Positions 35,423 to 44,206 of a stretch of 64,000 bases of DNA are shown here, in pieces. Where the stretch lies: positions 32,399 through 96,398 of the forward strand of contig JAGASY010000098.1 of NCBI GenBank assembly GCA_017621515.1, given 5' to 3'. The position numbers and the translations under genes were made by a program. How positions within the stretch are numbered: the first letter of the stretch is position 1; each line of letters starts with the position of its first letter. The notes beneath the pieces were generated by a model that worked only from the letters and a program-made list of their open reading frames with translations, did not search any database and was not told the DNA's origin. This stretch comes from Bacteroidaceae bacterium (GTDB lineage Bacteria > Bacteroidota > Bacteroidia > Bacteroidales > Bacteroidaceae).

Positions 35423-36650
35423 CCGTCCGATAAAGCGCACAGTCTCGTGCCTTTCCGCCCTGTGCCTCGTACTTTGTTCGTGTGACAACAAACACGAGAT
35501 ACCGGAACAGAATGACCCGACCTCTGCACGAACAGTACTTGTCTATATGGTTGCAGAGAACAGTCTGAGCAGCTATGCCTCTGCAGACATCAAGGAAATG
35601 CTCGAAGGTGTAAAAGGCATGTCGGACAACGATAATCTTGTTGTATATCTTGATGACACCAAAAGTCCACGCATATATACAATAACCAATAAGACCGCGG
35701 CAAAAACACTTTCAGAGCTTGAACCGTCATACTTGTTCCCGACGGAACTCAATTCTGCATCAGCCGATGTGCTGAAGGACGTGGTCAGATATACCCAAAG
35801 GCAGTATCCTGCTGACAGCTACGGCATCATATTCTGGTCACACGCTTCCGGATGGATTAATTCAGACTTTTCCGGAGATATGGCAAAGCAAAACTACACT
35901 TTACGCAAATCTTTCGGTCTGGACAACGGCAGGAACACAAGTTCTAATTTGGGAAACCAAATGAACATAGGGGACATGGCTTCCGTTCTGTCTGATTTTC
36001 CCAAATTCGACTTTATCATGTTCGACGCATGTTTCATGCAAAGCATAGAAGTGGTCTATGAGCTTAAAAAGTGTGCGCAGTACATCATCGGTTCACCGGC
36101 GGAAATTCCGGGTCCGGGTGCTCCGTATGAAAAGCTGATAAATCCTATGTTTGCCGAGAAACCCAATATTGCAGGAATTGTCAATGCGTACTACGAACAT
36201 TACTACTACGACAACATATTTGGGGTTGTCCTGTCTGCGATAGATTGCAGCAAGCTGGACAAGCTTGCTGACTGCACCTCCCGCTACATCCATAAGTACA
36301 AAGATGTGTTGCCGAATACCGACTATTCCGATGTGCAGAACTATTTCCTTTATGAGAAATGGAATTCATATAGCAAATATCCCGACTGCTACGAAATGCA
36401 AGGCATCATGCAAAAGGTTCTGTCTGAGGCAGACTATGCTGTATGGAAACAAGTGTTCGATGAGACAATCACCATTGCACAGGCAACAGACTCTTGGTAC
36501 AGTGCGTATCAACGCGGCAGTCTGCCTATAAACAAAGAGCAATTCGGAGGAATATCCATGTTTTTGCCTCTTGAAAAATATGCCAACGAGAGTTTTCTGT
36601 ACGACTACGCTTCAACCCAGTGGGCTAAAGCCATCGGACTTGAAGAATAA
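35406..36650 (+). CDS. Clostripain-like (C11) cysteine peptidase lipoprotein
   Basis: 414 aa. N-terminus with lipobox LCSC (Cys26), so probably lipid-anchored. Peptidase C11 features: TVLVYMVAENSLSSYASADI near 43, catalytic His146 in FWSHASGW, catalytic Cys209 in FDACFMQS. C11 enzymes cut after Arg or Lys and usually self-process. It overlaps the upstream 147-aa gene and is 27 bp from the HprK-like kinase gene, so it belongs to the same transcription unit. Substrate unknown; the neighbours (kinase, SipW-type peptidase, PqqD-like) make a peptide-maturation role worth considering. Confidence 0.9.
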   Translation: MSNKTNRPIKRTVSCLSALCLVLCSCDNKHEIPEQNDPTSARTVLVYMVAENSLSSYASADIKEMLEGVKGMSDNDNLVVYLDDTKSPRIYTITNKTAAKTLSELEPSYLFPTELNSASADVLKDVVRYTQRQYPADSYGIIFWSHASGWINSDFSGDMAKQNYTLRKSFGLDNGRNTSSNLGNQMNIGDMASVLSDFPKFDFIMFDACFMQSIEVVYELKKCAQYIIGSPAEIPGPGAPYEKLINPMFAEKPNIAGIVNAYYEHYYYDNIFGVVLSAIDCSKLDKLADCTSRYIHKYKDVLPNTDYSDVQNYFLYEKWNSYSKYPDCYEMQGIMQKVLSEADYAVWKQVFDETITIAQATDSWYSAYQRGSLPINKEQFGGISMFLPLEKYANESFLYDYASTQWAKAIGLEE

Positions 36651-36677
36651 GCGGCAGACAACTTCAGAAGAAAGGCA

Positions 36678-37556
36678 ATGGACAGAATCAGACAATATAT
36701 AGTAGGGGGATTGACCTATCGGGTACATTTTACAGGCAAGCAAGACAATGAAAGCCTTCTCTTGTCAAGCAATGTGTTTGCAGTGGAACCGAACAATCAC
36801 CCCTCGCTATTCGACTTGACAGTGGATGACAATTTCTGTTTGGAAGACAGAGGAAAAGAAATCGGAGTGTTCAACAACGATGCGGCATGTTATCGTTTCC
36901 TACAGACAGAAAACAACGATTATCAAATAGCAATAGCTGATACAGACCACAATCCATGCGGATTGATGCAGACGAACAGCACATTTTCACACAGTCGTAT
37001 CTCTTTGTCCGGACATCCGGGAATGCGCCGTTTTGGGCTGAACAATGCACTGATGATGATGTATGCCTTTGCATCTGCCGACAAAGGGACATTGCTTATG
37101 CACTCTTCTGTGGTATGTAACAGCAAAAAAGGATTCCTGTTCTTAGGTAAAAGCGGTACCGGAAAAAGCACTCATTCACAATTATGGATGAAACATATCC
37201 AAGGTACAGAACTGCTCAACGACGACAATCCTGTAGTACGCGTCATGGGAAAAGAAATACGTGTTTATGGTTCTCCGTGGAGCGGTAAGACCGATTGCTA
37301 CCGCAACGAACATGCGACTGTCGGCGCATTCCTGCAATTGCAACAAGCTCCGTACAACCATATACGTAGGCAAACTACCATAGAAACATTTACGTCGCTT
37401 CTGTCTTCCTCTTCTGTCATGAAATGGGACAAAAGGGTTTACGGCGGAGTCTGTGACAGCATCAAACATATAATGGAGCGTGTACCGGGCTTTATATTGC
37501 AATGCTGTCCGGATAAAGAAGCCGCACTGCTCAGTCATAAAACGATAGCCGGATGA
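36678..37556 (+). CDS. HPr kinase/PEPCK-like P-loop kinase
   Basis: 292 aa. N-terminal half is a variable domain; from residue 140 comes the HprK/PEPCK-type kinase core: MHSSVVCNSKKGFLFLGKSG with Walker A GKSGTGKS at 157-164, then LLNDDNPVVRV (the Asp pair of this fold) and GSPWSGKTDCYRN. In lasso-peptide and related clusters such kinases are found with PqqD proteins and modify the peptide. Here it overlaps the peptidase gene at 37553 by 4 bp (ATGA). Whether it phosphorylates a peptide, a protein or a small molecule is unknown. Confidence 0.85.
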   Translation: MDRIRQYIVGGLTYRVHFTGKQDNESLLLSSNVFAVEPNNHPSLFDLTVDDNFCLEDRGKEIGVFNNDAACYRFLQTENNDYQIAIADTDHNPCGLMQTNSTFSHSRISLSGHPGMRRFGLNNALMMMYAFASADKGTLLMHSSVVCNSKKGFLFLGKSGTGKSTHSQLWMKHIQGTELLNDDNPVVRVMGKEIRVYGSPWSGKTDCYRNEHATVGAFLQLQQAPYNHIRRQTTIETFTSLLSSSSVMKWDKRVYGGVCDSIKHIMERVPGFILQCCPDKEAALLSHKTIAG

Positions 37557-38011
37557 AACGAATACAACTGCCCAATGCAGAAATTCTGCCACACTTATGC
37601 CGCCTTATCGATGAAGGGCATAAGGTGTCTCTCCGTATCAAAGGAAACAGTATGCGCCCCTTCCTCGAAAATGAGAGGGACATCGTTGTCCTTGCCGGAG
37701 CATCCGAATACCGAACTGGCGATGTTGTCCTTGCTGAGATACACAAGGGATGTTATGTGCTCCATAGGATAGAAAGCATTGAAGGCGACACTATAAGTCT
37801 GCGTGGCGACGGAAACATAAAAAGTACGGAAACGTGCAAAATATCCGATATACGTGCAATTGCAGCCGCTTTTATACGCAATGGGAAAACCATTACTGCC
37901 GAGAGTCGTGTATGGAGATTCTATTCGAAATGCTGGACGAAGCTTCTGTTTGCGAGAAGAATATTGCTTGCAATATATCGTTTATGGTATAATATCGCGA
38001 CAATACATTAA
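37553..38011 (+). CDS. S24/S26 family peptidase, SipW-like
   Basis: 152 aa. Signal-peptidase fold core: GNSMRPFLENERDIVVL with Ser33 in the SMxP motif, then GDVVLAEIHKGCYVLHRI with His71 in place of the lysine base, as in SipW/ER-type signal peptidases, and a third block GDTISLRGDGN. There is no N-terminal membrane helix; the C-terminus (SKCWTKLLFARRILLAIYRL) may attach to the membrane. It overlaps the kinase gene by 4 bp and precedes the PqqD-like gene by 43 bp. It may cleave a leader or regulate by self-cleavage. Confidence 0.85.
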   Translation: MKRIQLPNAEILPHLCRLIDEGHKVSLRIKGNSMRPFLENERDIVVLAGASEYRTGDVVLAEIHKGCYVLHRIESIEGDTISLRGDGNIKSTETCKISDIRAIAAAFIRNGKTITAESRVWRFYSKCWTKLLFARRILLAIYRLWYNIATIH

Positions 38012-38054
38012 TTAATAATCATAAATCATTAATAAGGAAAAGGAGTAAACTGTT

Positions 38055-38324
38055 ATGAAAATTAAACCGGGATTTGAATTGCGGAAAATTTGCGGAGAGA
38101 ATATTGTTATCTCGCATGGAATGGAAAATATATCCTTTACCAAAGTCATTAATCTTAACGAATCGGCGGCTATAATTTGGGAGAATGTTATAGGTAAGAA
38201 TTTTACAATAGCAGATGTTACCCGACTACTACTTGACAATTATGAGGTTGATGAGCCTACAGCTGAAGCAGATTCAGCCTCTTTGGTAAGAGAATGGAAT
38301 GAAATAGGTATAGTCTGCTTTTAA
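38055..38324 (+). CDS. PqqD-like (RRE-type) protein
   Basis: 89 aa, full length for PqqD-fold proteins: KIKPGFELRKICGENIVISH (winged N-terminal strands), ITFTKVI-like strands as FTKVINLNESAAIIWENVIG, then helices IADVTRLLLDNYEVDEPTAE. PqqD proteins are leader-peptide recognition modules for ribosomally made, modified peptides. A purine-rich site AAGGAAAAGGAG precedes the ATG. No radical SAM, cyclase or precursor gene is adjacent; it is the last member of the C11/kinase/SipW run, before YeiH. Confidence 0.88.
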   Translation: MKIKPGFELRKICGENIVISHGMENISFTKVINLNESAAIIWENVIGKNFTIADVTRLLLDNYEVDEPTAEADSASLVREWNEIGIVCF

Positions 38325-38362
38325 TCTATTATTATAATAACAATCATTAGACTTTATATAAT

Positions 38363-39397
38363 ATGACAACAAAAAATCAGTCTTCAAAAAAGCAAGATAA
38401 ATATTTGTATATTGCCATCCTTTCAGTCATGACAATATGTTCTGTCCTGAGCTACATACCCGGGATGGAGGCGGCTTCTGCATGGGTAACTCCACCGGCT
38501 GCGTTATTTGCCGGACTTGCATTTGCACTCATCTTCGGACAGCCATATCCGGACTTCAACAAAAAAATGTCAAAATACCTGCTTCAATATTCTGTGGTAG
38601 GACTTGGATTCGGCATGAACGTAGAGAAATCTCTTGCATCAGGAAAAGAAGGAATGATGTTTACTATTATTTCAGTCTTCGGAACCTTGTTGATAGGATG
38701 GTTCATTGGACGCAAAATGTTGAAAGTGAATCGTGACACTTCTTATTTGATAAGTTCCGGAACGGCAATATGTGGCGGAAGTGCAATTGCGGCAGTAGGA
38801 CCGGTAATCAAAGCAAAAGGAGCAGACATGTCTGTAGCTCTCGGTGTTGTCTTCATTCTCAATGCTGTTGCCCTTTTTATATTTCCCCCTATCGGGCAAT
38901 GGCTGGGACTTGACCAACAACAGTTCGGTACATGGGCAGCAATAGCCATACATGACACAAGCTCCGTGGTAGGTGCAGGACAGGCATACGGAGAAGAAGC
39001 ACTTGAAGTGGCAACTACTATAAAGCTCACTCGTGCTCTATGGATTGTGCCTCTCGCCCTACTCACATCCTTCATATTCCGTAACAGCAATGACACAGGA
39101 AAGCGCAAAATCAACATACCAATGTTCATCCTGTTTTTTATTCTGGCATTGGTATTCAATACTTATATTCTCAATAATGCTTCCTTGATAGGAACTGAAG
39201 GTGCAGCTGTGGGAGCATCGATAGGAAATGTCATAAGTTCTATCTCGAAGAAATGTCTTACAATCACTTTGTTTTTCATCGGAGCATCGCTTTCTCTGGA
39301 CGTTTTGAAATCTGTGGGAATCAAACCGCTTGTTCAAGGAATACTTCTATGGATTGTCATTAGTGTAGCTTCATTAGTATATATACTCTGCAATTAG
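38363..39397 (+). CDS. YeiH/YhfC family putative sulfate exporter-type membrane protein
   Basis: 344 aa, about ten membrane segments. Family blocks: PPAALFAGLAFALIFGQPYP, VGLGFGMNVEKSLASGKEG, SSGTAICGGSAIAAVGPVIK, AIHDTSSVVGAGQAYGEEAL and SISKKCLTITLFFIGASLSL. The family (PSE, TIGR00698 type) is called a putative sulfate exporter, but transport of sulfonate breakdown products or other anions is also plausible; substrate not proven. It starts 38 bp after the PqqD-like gene and could be read through from that run. Confidence 0.92.
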   Translation: MTTKNQSSKKQDKYLYIAILSVMTICSVLSYIPGMEAASAWVTPPAALFAGLAFALIFGQPYPDFNKKMSKYLLQYSVVGLGFGMNVEKSLASGKEGMMFTIISVFGTLLIGWFIGRKMLKVNRDTSYLISSGTAICGGSAIAAVGPVIKAKGADMSVALGVVFILNAVALFIFPPIGQWLGLDQQQFGTWAAIAIHDTSSVVGAGQAYGEEALEVATTIKLTRALWIVPLALLTSFIFRNSNDTGKRKINIPMFILFFILALVFNTYILNNASLIGTEGAAVGASIGNVISSISKKCLTITLFFIGASLSLDVLKSVGIKPLVQGILLWIVISVASLVYILCN

Positions 39398-39460
39398 AAG
39401 TAGTCTGACAAGAATACAAAAGCGGGAACAAACTTTAGCTTTCAATTATAGAAACAAATA

Positions 39461-39513
39461 AAAACAGGATGCAGGAGTTGCTTATTTTGCAAACTCCTGC
39501 ATCCTGTTTTATT
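39461..39513. terminator. Bidirectional terminator between yeiH and the DUF4831 gene
   Basis: Perfect 19-bp stem, arms 39461-39479 and 39492-39510, with TTTTATT on the plus strand and TTTTATT on the minus strand. Placed between convergent genes. Confidence 0.92.
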
Positions 39514-39578
39514 ATAAACGAATTACAGCTGTAAAACTTATTATTTCAATTCTAAAGAATATGTGTGTCACCTAAAAA

Positions 39579-40637
39579 TCATTGTTCAACACGAACAATG
39601 CCTCCCGTAGCCGGGTTGAATGTAACTTTAGTAGTGGCATCCTTATTAAATAATGTAGTACTAAGCACATCTACAAAACCAAACTGTCCGAACACCATCT
39701 CTTTGTCAATAAAAGTCTTTTCTGCATTAAAAACTTTAACTTGAGCTGTTCCCGGCATGTTATATACTATTCCTGTAATCTTCTTCTTTTCTGAATCTTT
39801 CTCTGAAACAGTCGGTGTGGTTCCCAGATTCTTTACACTTATATAATAAGGTTCACCTGAAAGGTCGTCTGTATCCACAAAACCAAGTCTTGAAGACAGA
39901 CGGAAACAAATCTGCTTATCTATATCTTTGTCCGGATCAACATAGAAGCTACGCGTATAAGTGGTTGTGTCCGTATATCCGACAAAAAGCTGCATAAGAG
40001 CCTCTTCATGCTTTTCAAGTCCATCAAGAACAATTTTTAGAGAAGCTCCGTCTTTGGGCATCTCGTCAGCTTGCCCGCGCATGATTGCACTTTTGCTCTC
40101 ACGAATCTCAAATATTTCCGCAGCCGTCAGTTCTGCCATTTTTGCAGTAGAAGTAGCAGCCAGAATATCAGCCGTAAAATATTCTTTGGAATCAAGGCGA
40201 TGGTCAGTCTTCTTCTCTTCATTCCAATAAATTTTTGCAGCAACATCTGCTTTTGTGTTAATTGCCACAAGTATTCCGTCGTCAGTAAGCTGTACAAGCG
40301 GAGCTATTGTCTTGTCCTTTAATTTCACAGTATATACTTTAGAAGTATCCGGAACACCTTCCTGCTCAAGTTTCATACTGACAATCATACACTTGCTTTC
40401 TTCTGTTTTCTTCACATTGCTGATATTCAAGCAACGGTCAGCATAACGTGCAAATTCTCCCGGTGTATATTGAATCTTCAAAGCCGTGACATCAACTCTA
40501 ACACGGGTTCTCGGCAAAGCATAATTGACACCTTCAGCCACCACTCCCGGATTAAACTTAGATACCTGAGTCTGCGCTTTTATTCCAGACGCTACAAAAC
40601 AAAATGCAAATACTGCACAAAAAAAATGTCTCACCAT
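39579..40637 (-). CDS. DUF4831 family exported protein
   Basis: 352 aa. Signal peptide MVRHFFCAVFAFCFVASGIKA, then the DUF4831 pattern (VNYALPRTRVRVDVTALKIQ, GEFARYADRCLNISNV, EIFEIRESKSAIMRGQADEM and a C-terminal VFGQFGFVDVLSTTLFNKD). Found across Bacteroidales, with no assigned function; the fold suggests a periplasmic or outer-membrane-associated protein. It lies 45 bp downstream of the NAD(P)HX repair gene on the same strand and ends at a bidirectional terminator. Confidence 0.85.
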   Translation of the reverse strand: MVRHFFCAVFAFCFVASGIKAQTQVSKFNPGVVAEGVNYALPRTRVRVDVTALKIQYTPGEFARYADRCLNISNVKKTEESKCMIVSMKLEQEGVPDTSKVYTVKLKDKTIAPLVQLTDDGILVAINTKADVAAKIYWNEEKKTDHRLDSKEYFTADILAATSTAKMAELTAAEIFEIRESKSAIMRGQADEMPKDGASLKIVLDGLEKHEEALMQLFVGYTDTTTYTRSFYVDPDKDIDKQICFRLSSRLGFVDTDDLSGEPYYISVKNLGTTPTVSEKDSEKKKITGIVYNMPGTAQVKVFNAEKTFIDKEMVFGQFGFVDVLSTTLFNKDATTKVTFNPATGGIVRVEQ

Positions 40638-40682
40638 TATTTGTGATTATTATTTAATTACTTCATTAAATAAAAAACTTCT

Positions 40683-42206
40683 TCAATCTGTTTGCGCTTG
40701 GTGCAGTTCCATAAATGCTTTAGGCAGTGCCGCAATTATATCACTTGCAATCAAACTGTCTTCGCCAACCTCACGGGCTGCAATATCTCCTGCAAGTCCA
40801 TGAAGATAAACACCAAGACGAACAGCTTTTTCCTGTCCATAATCCTGAGCCAGCAACGACAAAATAATTCCTGTAAGCACGTCTCCACTACCTGCGGTCG
40901 CCATTCCCGGATTCCCGGTGGAATTGAACCACACTTTTCCTTCCGGAGTAACAATCGCAGAATATGCACCTTTAATCACAATATATATTTGCTGACGTAC
41001 AGCAAGCTCGCGTGTACGCTCTAACTCTTCGTAGCAGTTGCGAGTGGTGCTTATAAGCCCGAACAACTCCTTCTTGTGCGGAGTAAGTATGGATTTTTTA
41101 GGCAGCTGGAGTATCCATCCCCGATGCGAACCCAGAATATTCAAACCGTCCGCATCTATAATTACAGGAGATTTCGTAAGACGAAGTTGCTCAATAAATG
41201 CCTGAACGGTATCCGAAGCGACACCGATACCGGGACCTATTCCAAGAGCATCATACCCATTGGCATCGAATGTATTGCTGAAACAATCCGTTCCCGGCTC
41301 TACATCAAGCACTGCTTCGGGAACAGAAATCTGCATAATATCAGCATTGGATTCAGGAATATGTACAGTGAGTTTACCGACTCCACTTCGCATACATGCA
41401 CGCGAGGCAAGTATTGCAGCCCCTGCCATTCCACGCTTTCCAGCAACCAACGCAGCATGACCGGCAGAACCTTTATGCATAAATTTGGAACGCTTCTTCA
41501 ACATCCCGACCACATCCTGTCTCTCCATGAAACAGTATGGGGTGTCCGTTATCTCTGTCCCCGGATCCTTGATGCCAATATCAAGAACTTCCCATTGTCC
41601 GACAAACCTTTCATTATCGGCAAAAAAGAAAGCCAATTTGGGGAATTGGAATGTGAAAGTATAGTCAGCACGCACAATATGATTCATCACATTGTATGTA
41701 TTGTCTTCACACATAAGCCCTGAAGGCACATCAATGGAAACCACCGTAGAAGGCGAAGCATTGATATACTTCACCACAGAAGCAAATCCTCCATTAAGAG
41801 GGCGACTGACCCCTGTTCCGAAAAGCCCGTCAATAACCACATCCCCCGCTTCGAGTCTGGGCGGAGTAAATGAAGAGGTTACTTCAGTAAATTCAATATT
41901 CTTACATGCTTCAAGTCTTTGCTTGTTTTTCATGCAATCGGCAGACAATGTTCCGCTCGTATTGAAAAGATAAGCATTGACATTATATCCGCACAAGGAC
42001 AACATCCTTGCCACGGCAAGTGCATCACCTCCGTTATTTCCGGGTCCGGCAAATACTTTCACAGGTGTATGATTATCCCACCGCTCCATAATCTTGGCAA
42101 CCAATGCCTTCGAAGCGCGTTCCATCAAGTCTATAGAATCGATTGGTTCGTTTTCAATTGTGAAAGCGTCAATCTCTTTAAATTGAGTCGCAGATAGAAT
42201 CTTCAT
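40683..42206 (-). CDS. nnr: Bifunctional NAD(P)HX epimerase/dehydratase
   Basis: 507 aa, the usual size of the fused enzyme. Residues 1-215: YjeF_N epimerase (KIFAGPGNNGGDALAVARML in the form VFAGPGNNGGDALA, GDVVIDGLFGTGVSRPL). Residues 225-500: ADP-dependent (S)-NAD(P)HX dehydratase (YjeF_C, ribokinase-like: GMAGAAILASRACMRSGVGK, LTPHKKELFGL, and the final motif GNPGMATAGSGDVLTGII). It repairs hydrated NADH and NADPH. A -7 box lies only 5 nt from the start codon, so the transcript could be leaderless. Confidence 0.95.
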   Translation of the reverse strand: MKILSATQFKEIDAFTIENEPIDSIDLMERASKALVAKIMERWDNHTPVKVFAGPGNNGGDALAVARMLSLCGYNVNAYLFNTSGTLSADCMKNKQRLEACKNIEFTEVTSSFTPPRLEAGDVVIDGLFGTGVSRPLNGGFASVVKYINASPSTVVSIDVPSGLMCEDNTYNVMNHIVRADYTFTFQFPKLAFFFADNERFVGQWEVLDIGIKDPGTEITDTPYCFMERQDVVGMLKKRSKFMHKGSAGHAALVAGKRGMAGAAILASRACMRSGVGKLTVHIPESNADIMQISVPEAVLDVEPGTDCFSNTFDANGYDALGIGPGIGVASDTVQAFIEQLRLTKSPVIIDADGLNILGSHRGWILQLPKKSILTPHKKELFGLISTTRNCYEELERTRELAVRQQIYIVIKGAYSAIVTPEGKVWFNSTGNPGMATAGSGDVLTGIILSLLAQDYGQEKAVRLGVYLHGLAGDIAAREVGEDSLIASDIIAALPKAFMELHQAQTD

Positions 42207-42210
42207 GCCG

Positions 42211-42218
42211 CAAAATTA
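42211..42218 (-). promoter_or_regulatory. -7 box TAATTTTG immediately before nnr
   Basis: Minus-strand TAATTTTG, 4-5 nt upstream of the nnr ATG at 42206, which would place the transcription start at or inside the start codon. A minus-strand TTTG lies at 42242-42245, 23 bp upstream. Confidence 0.45.
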
Positions 42219-42516
42219 GCAAATTGCCGCCATTAACAGGGCAAAATAATATCAAAATATTACATTCACCCCATCAAAAACAGAGATTTATTGAAGTATT
42301 AACATATTCGCAACAGGTTTTCAGTGTTTTAATAATAAAGAAGAAACAACTCCCGCAAGTTAAAAATGCCTGAAAACAAAAAGCGCAAATCCAATCCTGC
42401 ATATCCTTCAAAAAGGAAGAGCAAGCATTTTGCTGACGTGCTGTCTGTTTGGACTCACCGTAGAAATGCTGTGAATAATGCAGACTAAAATAAAAATATC
42501 TGTGAAATGAGGAGTT

Positions 42517-42644
42517 AAAAACAGTGCACTGAAAACTCAAATCAACAGTGCGGTTTTTATAATCCACACTGTGGTTTACAAAATCCACACTGCTGTTTTT
42601 ATAATCCACACTGTGGATTTGAGATTTCTGCGCACAGTTTTTAG
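42517..42644. repeat. Four-unit 21-bp dyad element, copy C
   Basis: Units start at 42540, 42561, 42582 and 42603 (AATCCACACTG type), ending in GATTTGAG. Outer arms AACAGTGCACTGAAAACTC (42521-42539) and CTGCGCACAG (42628-42638) are inverted. It lies between the divergent nnr and hpt genes. The stretch 42219-42516 upstream of it shows no gene. Confidence 0.8.
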
Positions 42645-42866
42645 TTCCTCTCTACCCATACAACAATTCCTTTCTGAGCATATAATATGTTTTCAGGGCA
42701 TTGTCCATATATATTATTTTCAATATGAATGTAAATTCCGCATAAATCCGCTTTTCTTTGCATTGTCCTATTTTCGTCTGTCCTCATATACCTCCGCAAA
42801 CACCTTATTAGCAAGCGGTACGAATACATTTGTCCCTTTTTATTCGTCTTTTCCGGAGATTTTCTG

Positions 42867-42874
42867 TAAGTTTG
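42867..42874 (+). promoter_or_regulatory. Bacteroidota -7 box for hpt
   Basis: TAAGTTTG ends 34 nt before the hpt ATG at 42909. No TTTG at the right spacing. Confidence 0.5.
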
Positions 42875-42908
42875 CAGCCAAATTACCAACGGTATAGAAT
42901 GTTCAACT

Positions 42909-43439
42909 ATGATAAGGATAAAAGATAAAAACTTCAAGGTTTCACTCTGTGAAGAAACCATACAGGAGAAAGTACAAAAACTTGCAGAGAAAATCAATTC
43001 CGACTACGCAGGAAAAAAACCGGTGTTAATATGTATTCTTAACGGAGCATTCATGTTTGCAGCCGATTTAGTACGCTATCTTGACTTCCAGCCTGAAATA
43101 ATATTTGCAAAATTCTCTTCATACGAAGGAATGGACACCACAGGAAAAGTACGTGAACTCATTGGAGTAACGACCGATTTGACAGGACGTGATGTCATTA
43201 TCGTTGAAGACATTGTAGATACGGGTATAACAATGAGCCACATTCTTCCGAAACTGAAAAATCAGGGAGCTGAAAGTGTGAGAATAGCGACACTGCTAAT
43301 GAAGCCAGATAAACTGAGAGTTCCATTACATGTTGATTATTGCGCCATTGAGATTCCGAATGAGTTTATCGTTGGATACGGGCTTGACTACGATGGTTTA
43401 GGACGTAATTATAAGGATATATACACTGTGGTAGAATAA
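42909..43439 (+). CDS. hpt: Hypoxanthine phosphoribosyltransferase
   Basis: 176 aa, typical. The loop KKPVLICILNGAFMFAADLV and the PRPP-binding motif VIIVEDIVDTGITMSHILPK are diagnostic; the flexible loop lies around SSYEGMDTTGKV, and the base-binding C-terminus includes GYGLDYDGLGRNY. It converts hypoxanthine (and often guanine) with PRPP to IMP/GMP for purine salvage. It leads the hpt-adk-obgE-pgeF block, which is a conserved order in Bacteroidales. Confidence 0.96.
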   Translation: MIRIKDKNFKVSLCEETIQEKVQKLAEKINSDYAGKKPVLICILNGAFMFAADLVRYLDFQPEIIFAKFSSYEGMDTTGKVRELIGVTTDLTGRDVIIVEDIVDTGITMSHILPKLKNQGAESVRIATLLMKPDKLRVPLHVDYCAIEIPNEFIVGYGLDYDGLGRNYKDIYTVVE

Positions 43440-43518
43440 CCGTATGCGAATGGTATCTTATCGCATTCAAGAACAACAAATCCAAAAATTAAATTACCAA
43501 TTATAAAAAGAAAAATTT

Positions 43519-44094
43519 ATGAAGAATATTATCATTTTCGGTGCTCCGGGTTCAGGTAAAGGCACTTATAGTGACGAAATCGTTGCAAAATACAATATGG
43601 GACACATCTCAACAGGCGATGTTCTGCGAGGAGAGATAAAGAACGGAACAGAACTCGGCAATATAGCCAAAGGTTATATTGACAACGGCCAATTGATTCC
43701 AGATGAACTCATGATAGACATTCTTGCAAAGACATACGATGCACTTGGAGAAGGAAAAGGTGTCATTTTCGACGGATTCCCACGTACCATAGCACAGGCT
43801 GAGGCCTTGAAAAAGATGCTCGCAGAAAGAAATCATGATATGGGAATGATGATAGAGCTTGTTGTTGACGAGGAAACTCTTATGGCACGTCTGCTCAACC
43901 GCGCCAAAGAACAAGGTCGTGCAGATGACAACGAAGAGACTATCAAGAAACGTTTCGATGTATATCATAATCAGACAGCACCGCTTGCCGACTGGTTTGA
44001 AAAGGAGGGATTGCGACACACATTTACTTGGAAGGGTTCCAAAGAGCAGATGTTATCTGACATATTTGAAGCAATCGAAAAAGAAAACAACTAA
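43519..44094 (+). CDS. adk: Adenylate kinase
   Basis: 191 aa. P-loop GAPGSGKGT at residues 8-16, GHISTGDVLRGEIKNGT (AMP site), FDGFPRTIAQAEAL, and a short lid (LLNRAKEQGRADDNEETIKK) without the zinc-finger cysteines of the long form. It balances ATP, ADP and AMP. It is 79 bp downstream of hpt; a purine-rich stretch AAAAAGAAAAA precedes the ATG. Confidence 0.97.
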   Translation: MKNIIIFGAPGSGKGTYSDEIVAKYNMGHISTGDVLRGEIKNGTELGNIAKGYIDNGQLIPDELMIDILAKTYDALGEGKGVIFDGFPRTIAQAEALKKMLAERNHDMGMMIELVVDEETLMARLLNRAKEQGRADDNEETIKKRFDVYHNQTAPLADWFEKEGLRHTFTWKGSKEQMLSDIFEAIEKENN

Positions 44095-44124
44095 TTTATC
44101 ATAAAATAAAAAAAGTATCCACTG

Positions 44125-44190
44125 ATTATGCGCTCTACTCCTTTACTCTTCCTGCCAATTGGCAGTGAGCCAAGGAATGGAACGCATAAT
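44125..44190 (+). promoter_or_regulatory. Stem-loop in the obgE leader
   Basis: ATTATGCG (44125-44132) pairs with CGCATAAT (44183-44190), and a perfect 14-bp palindrome CTGCCAATTGGCAG lies at 44152-44165. The structure ends 16 nt before the obgE ATG, so it could affect obgE translation or processing of an adk-obgE transcript. There is no T-tract after it. Confidence 0.55.
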
Positions 44191-44206
44191 TTATGTTCAA
44201 AACAAT

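Noticed and set aside
42571..42897. Plus-strand frame upstream of hpt
   Set aside because: It begins in repeat copy C and runs over the hpt promoter; no coding signs.
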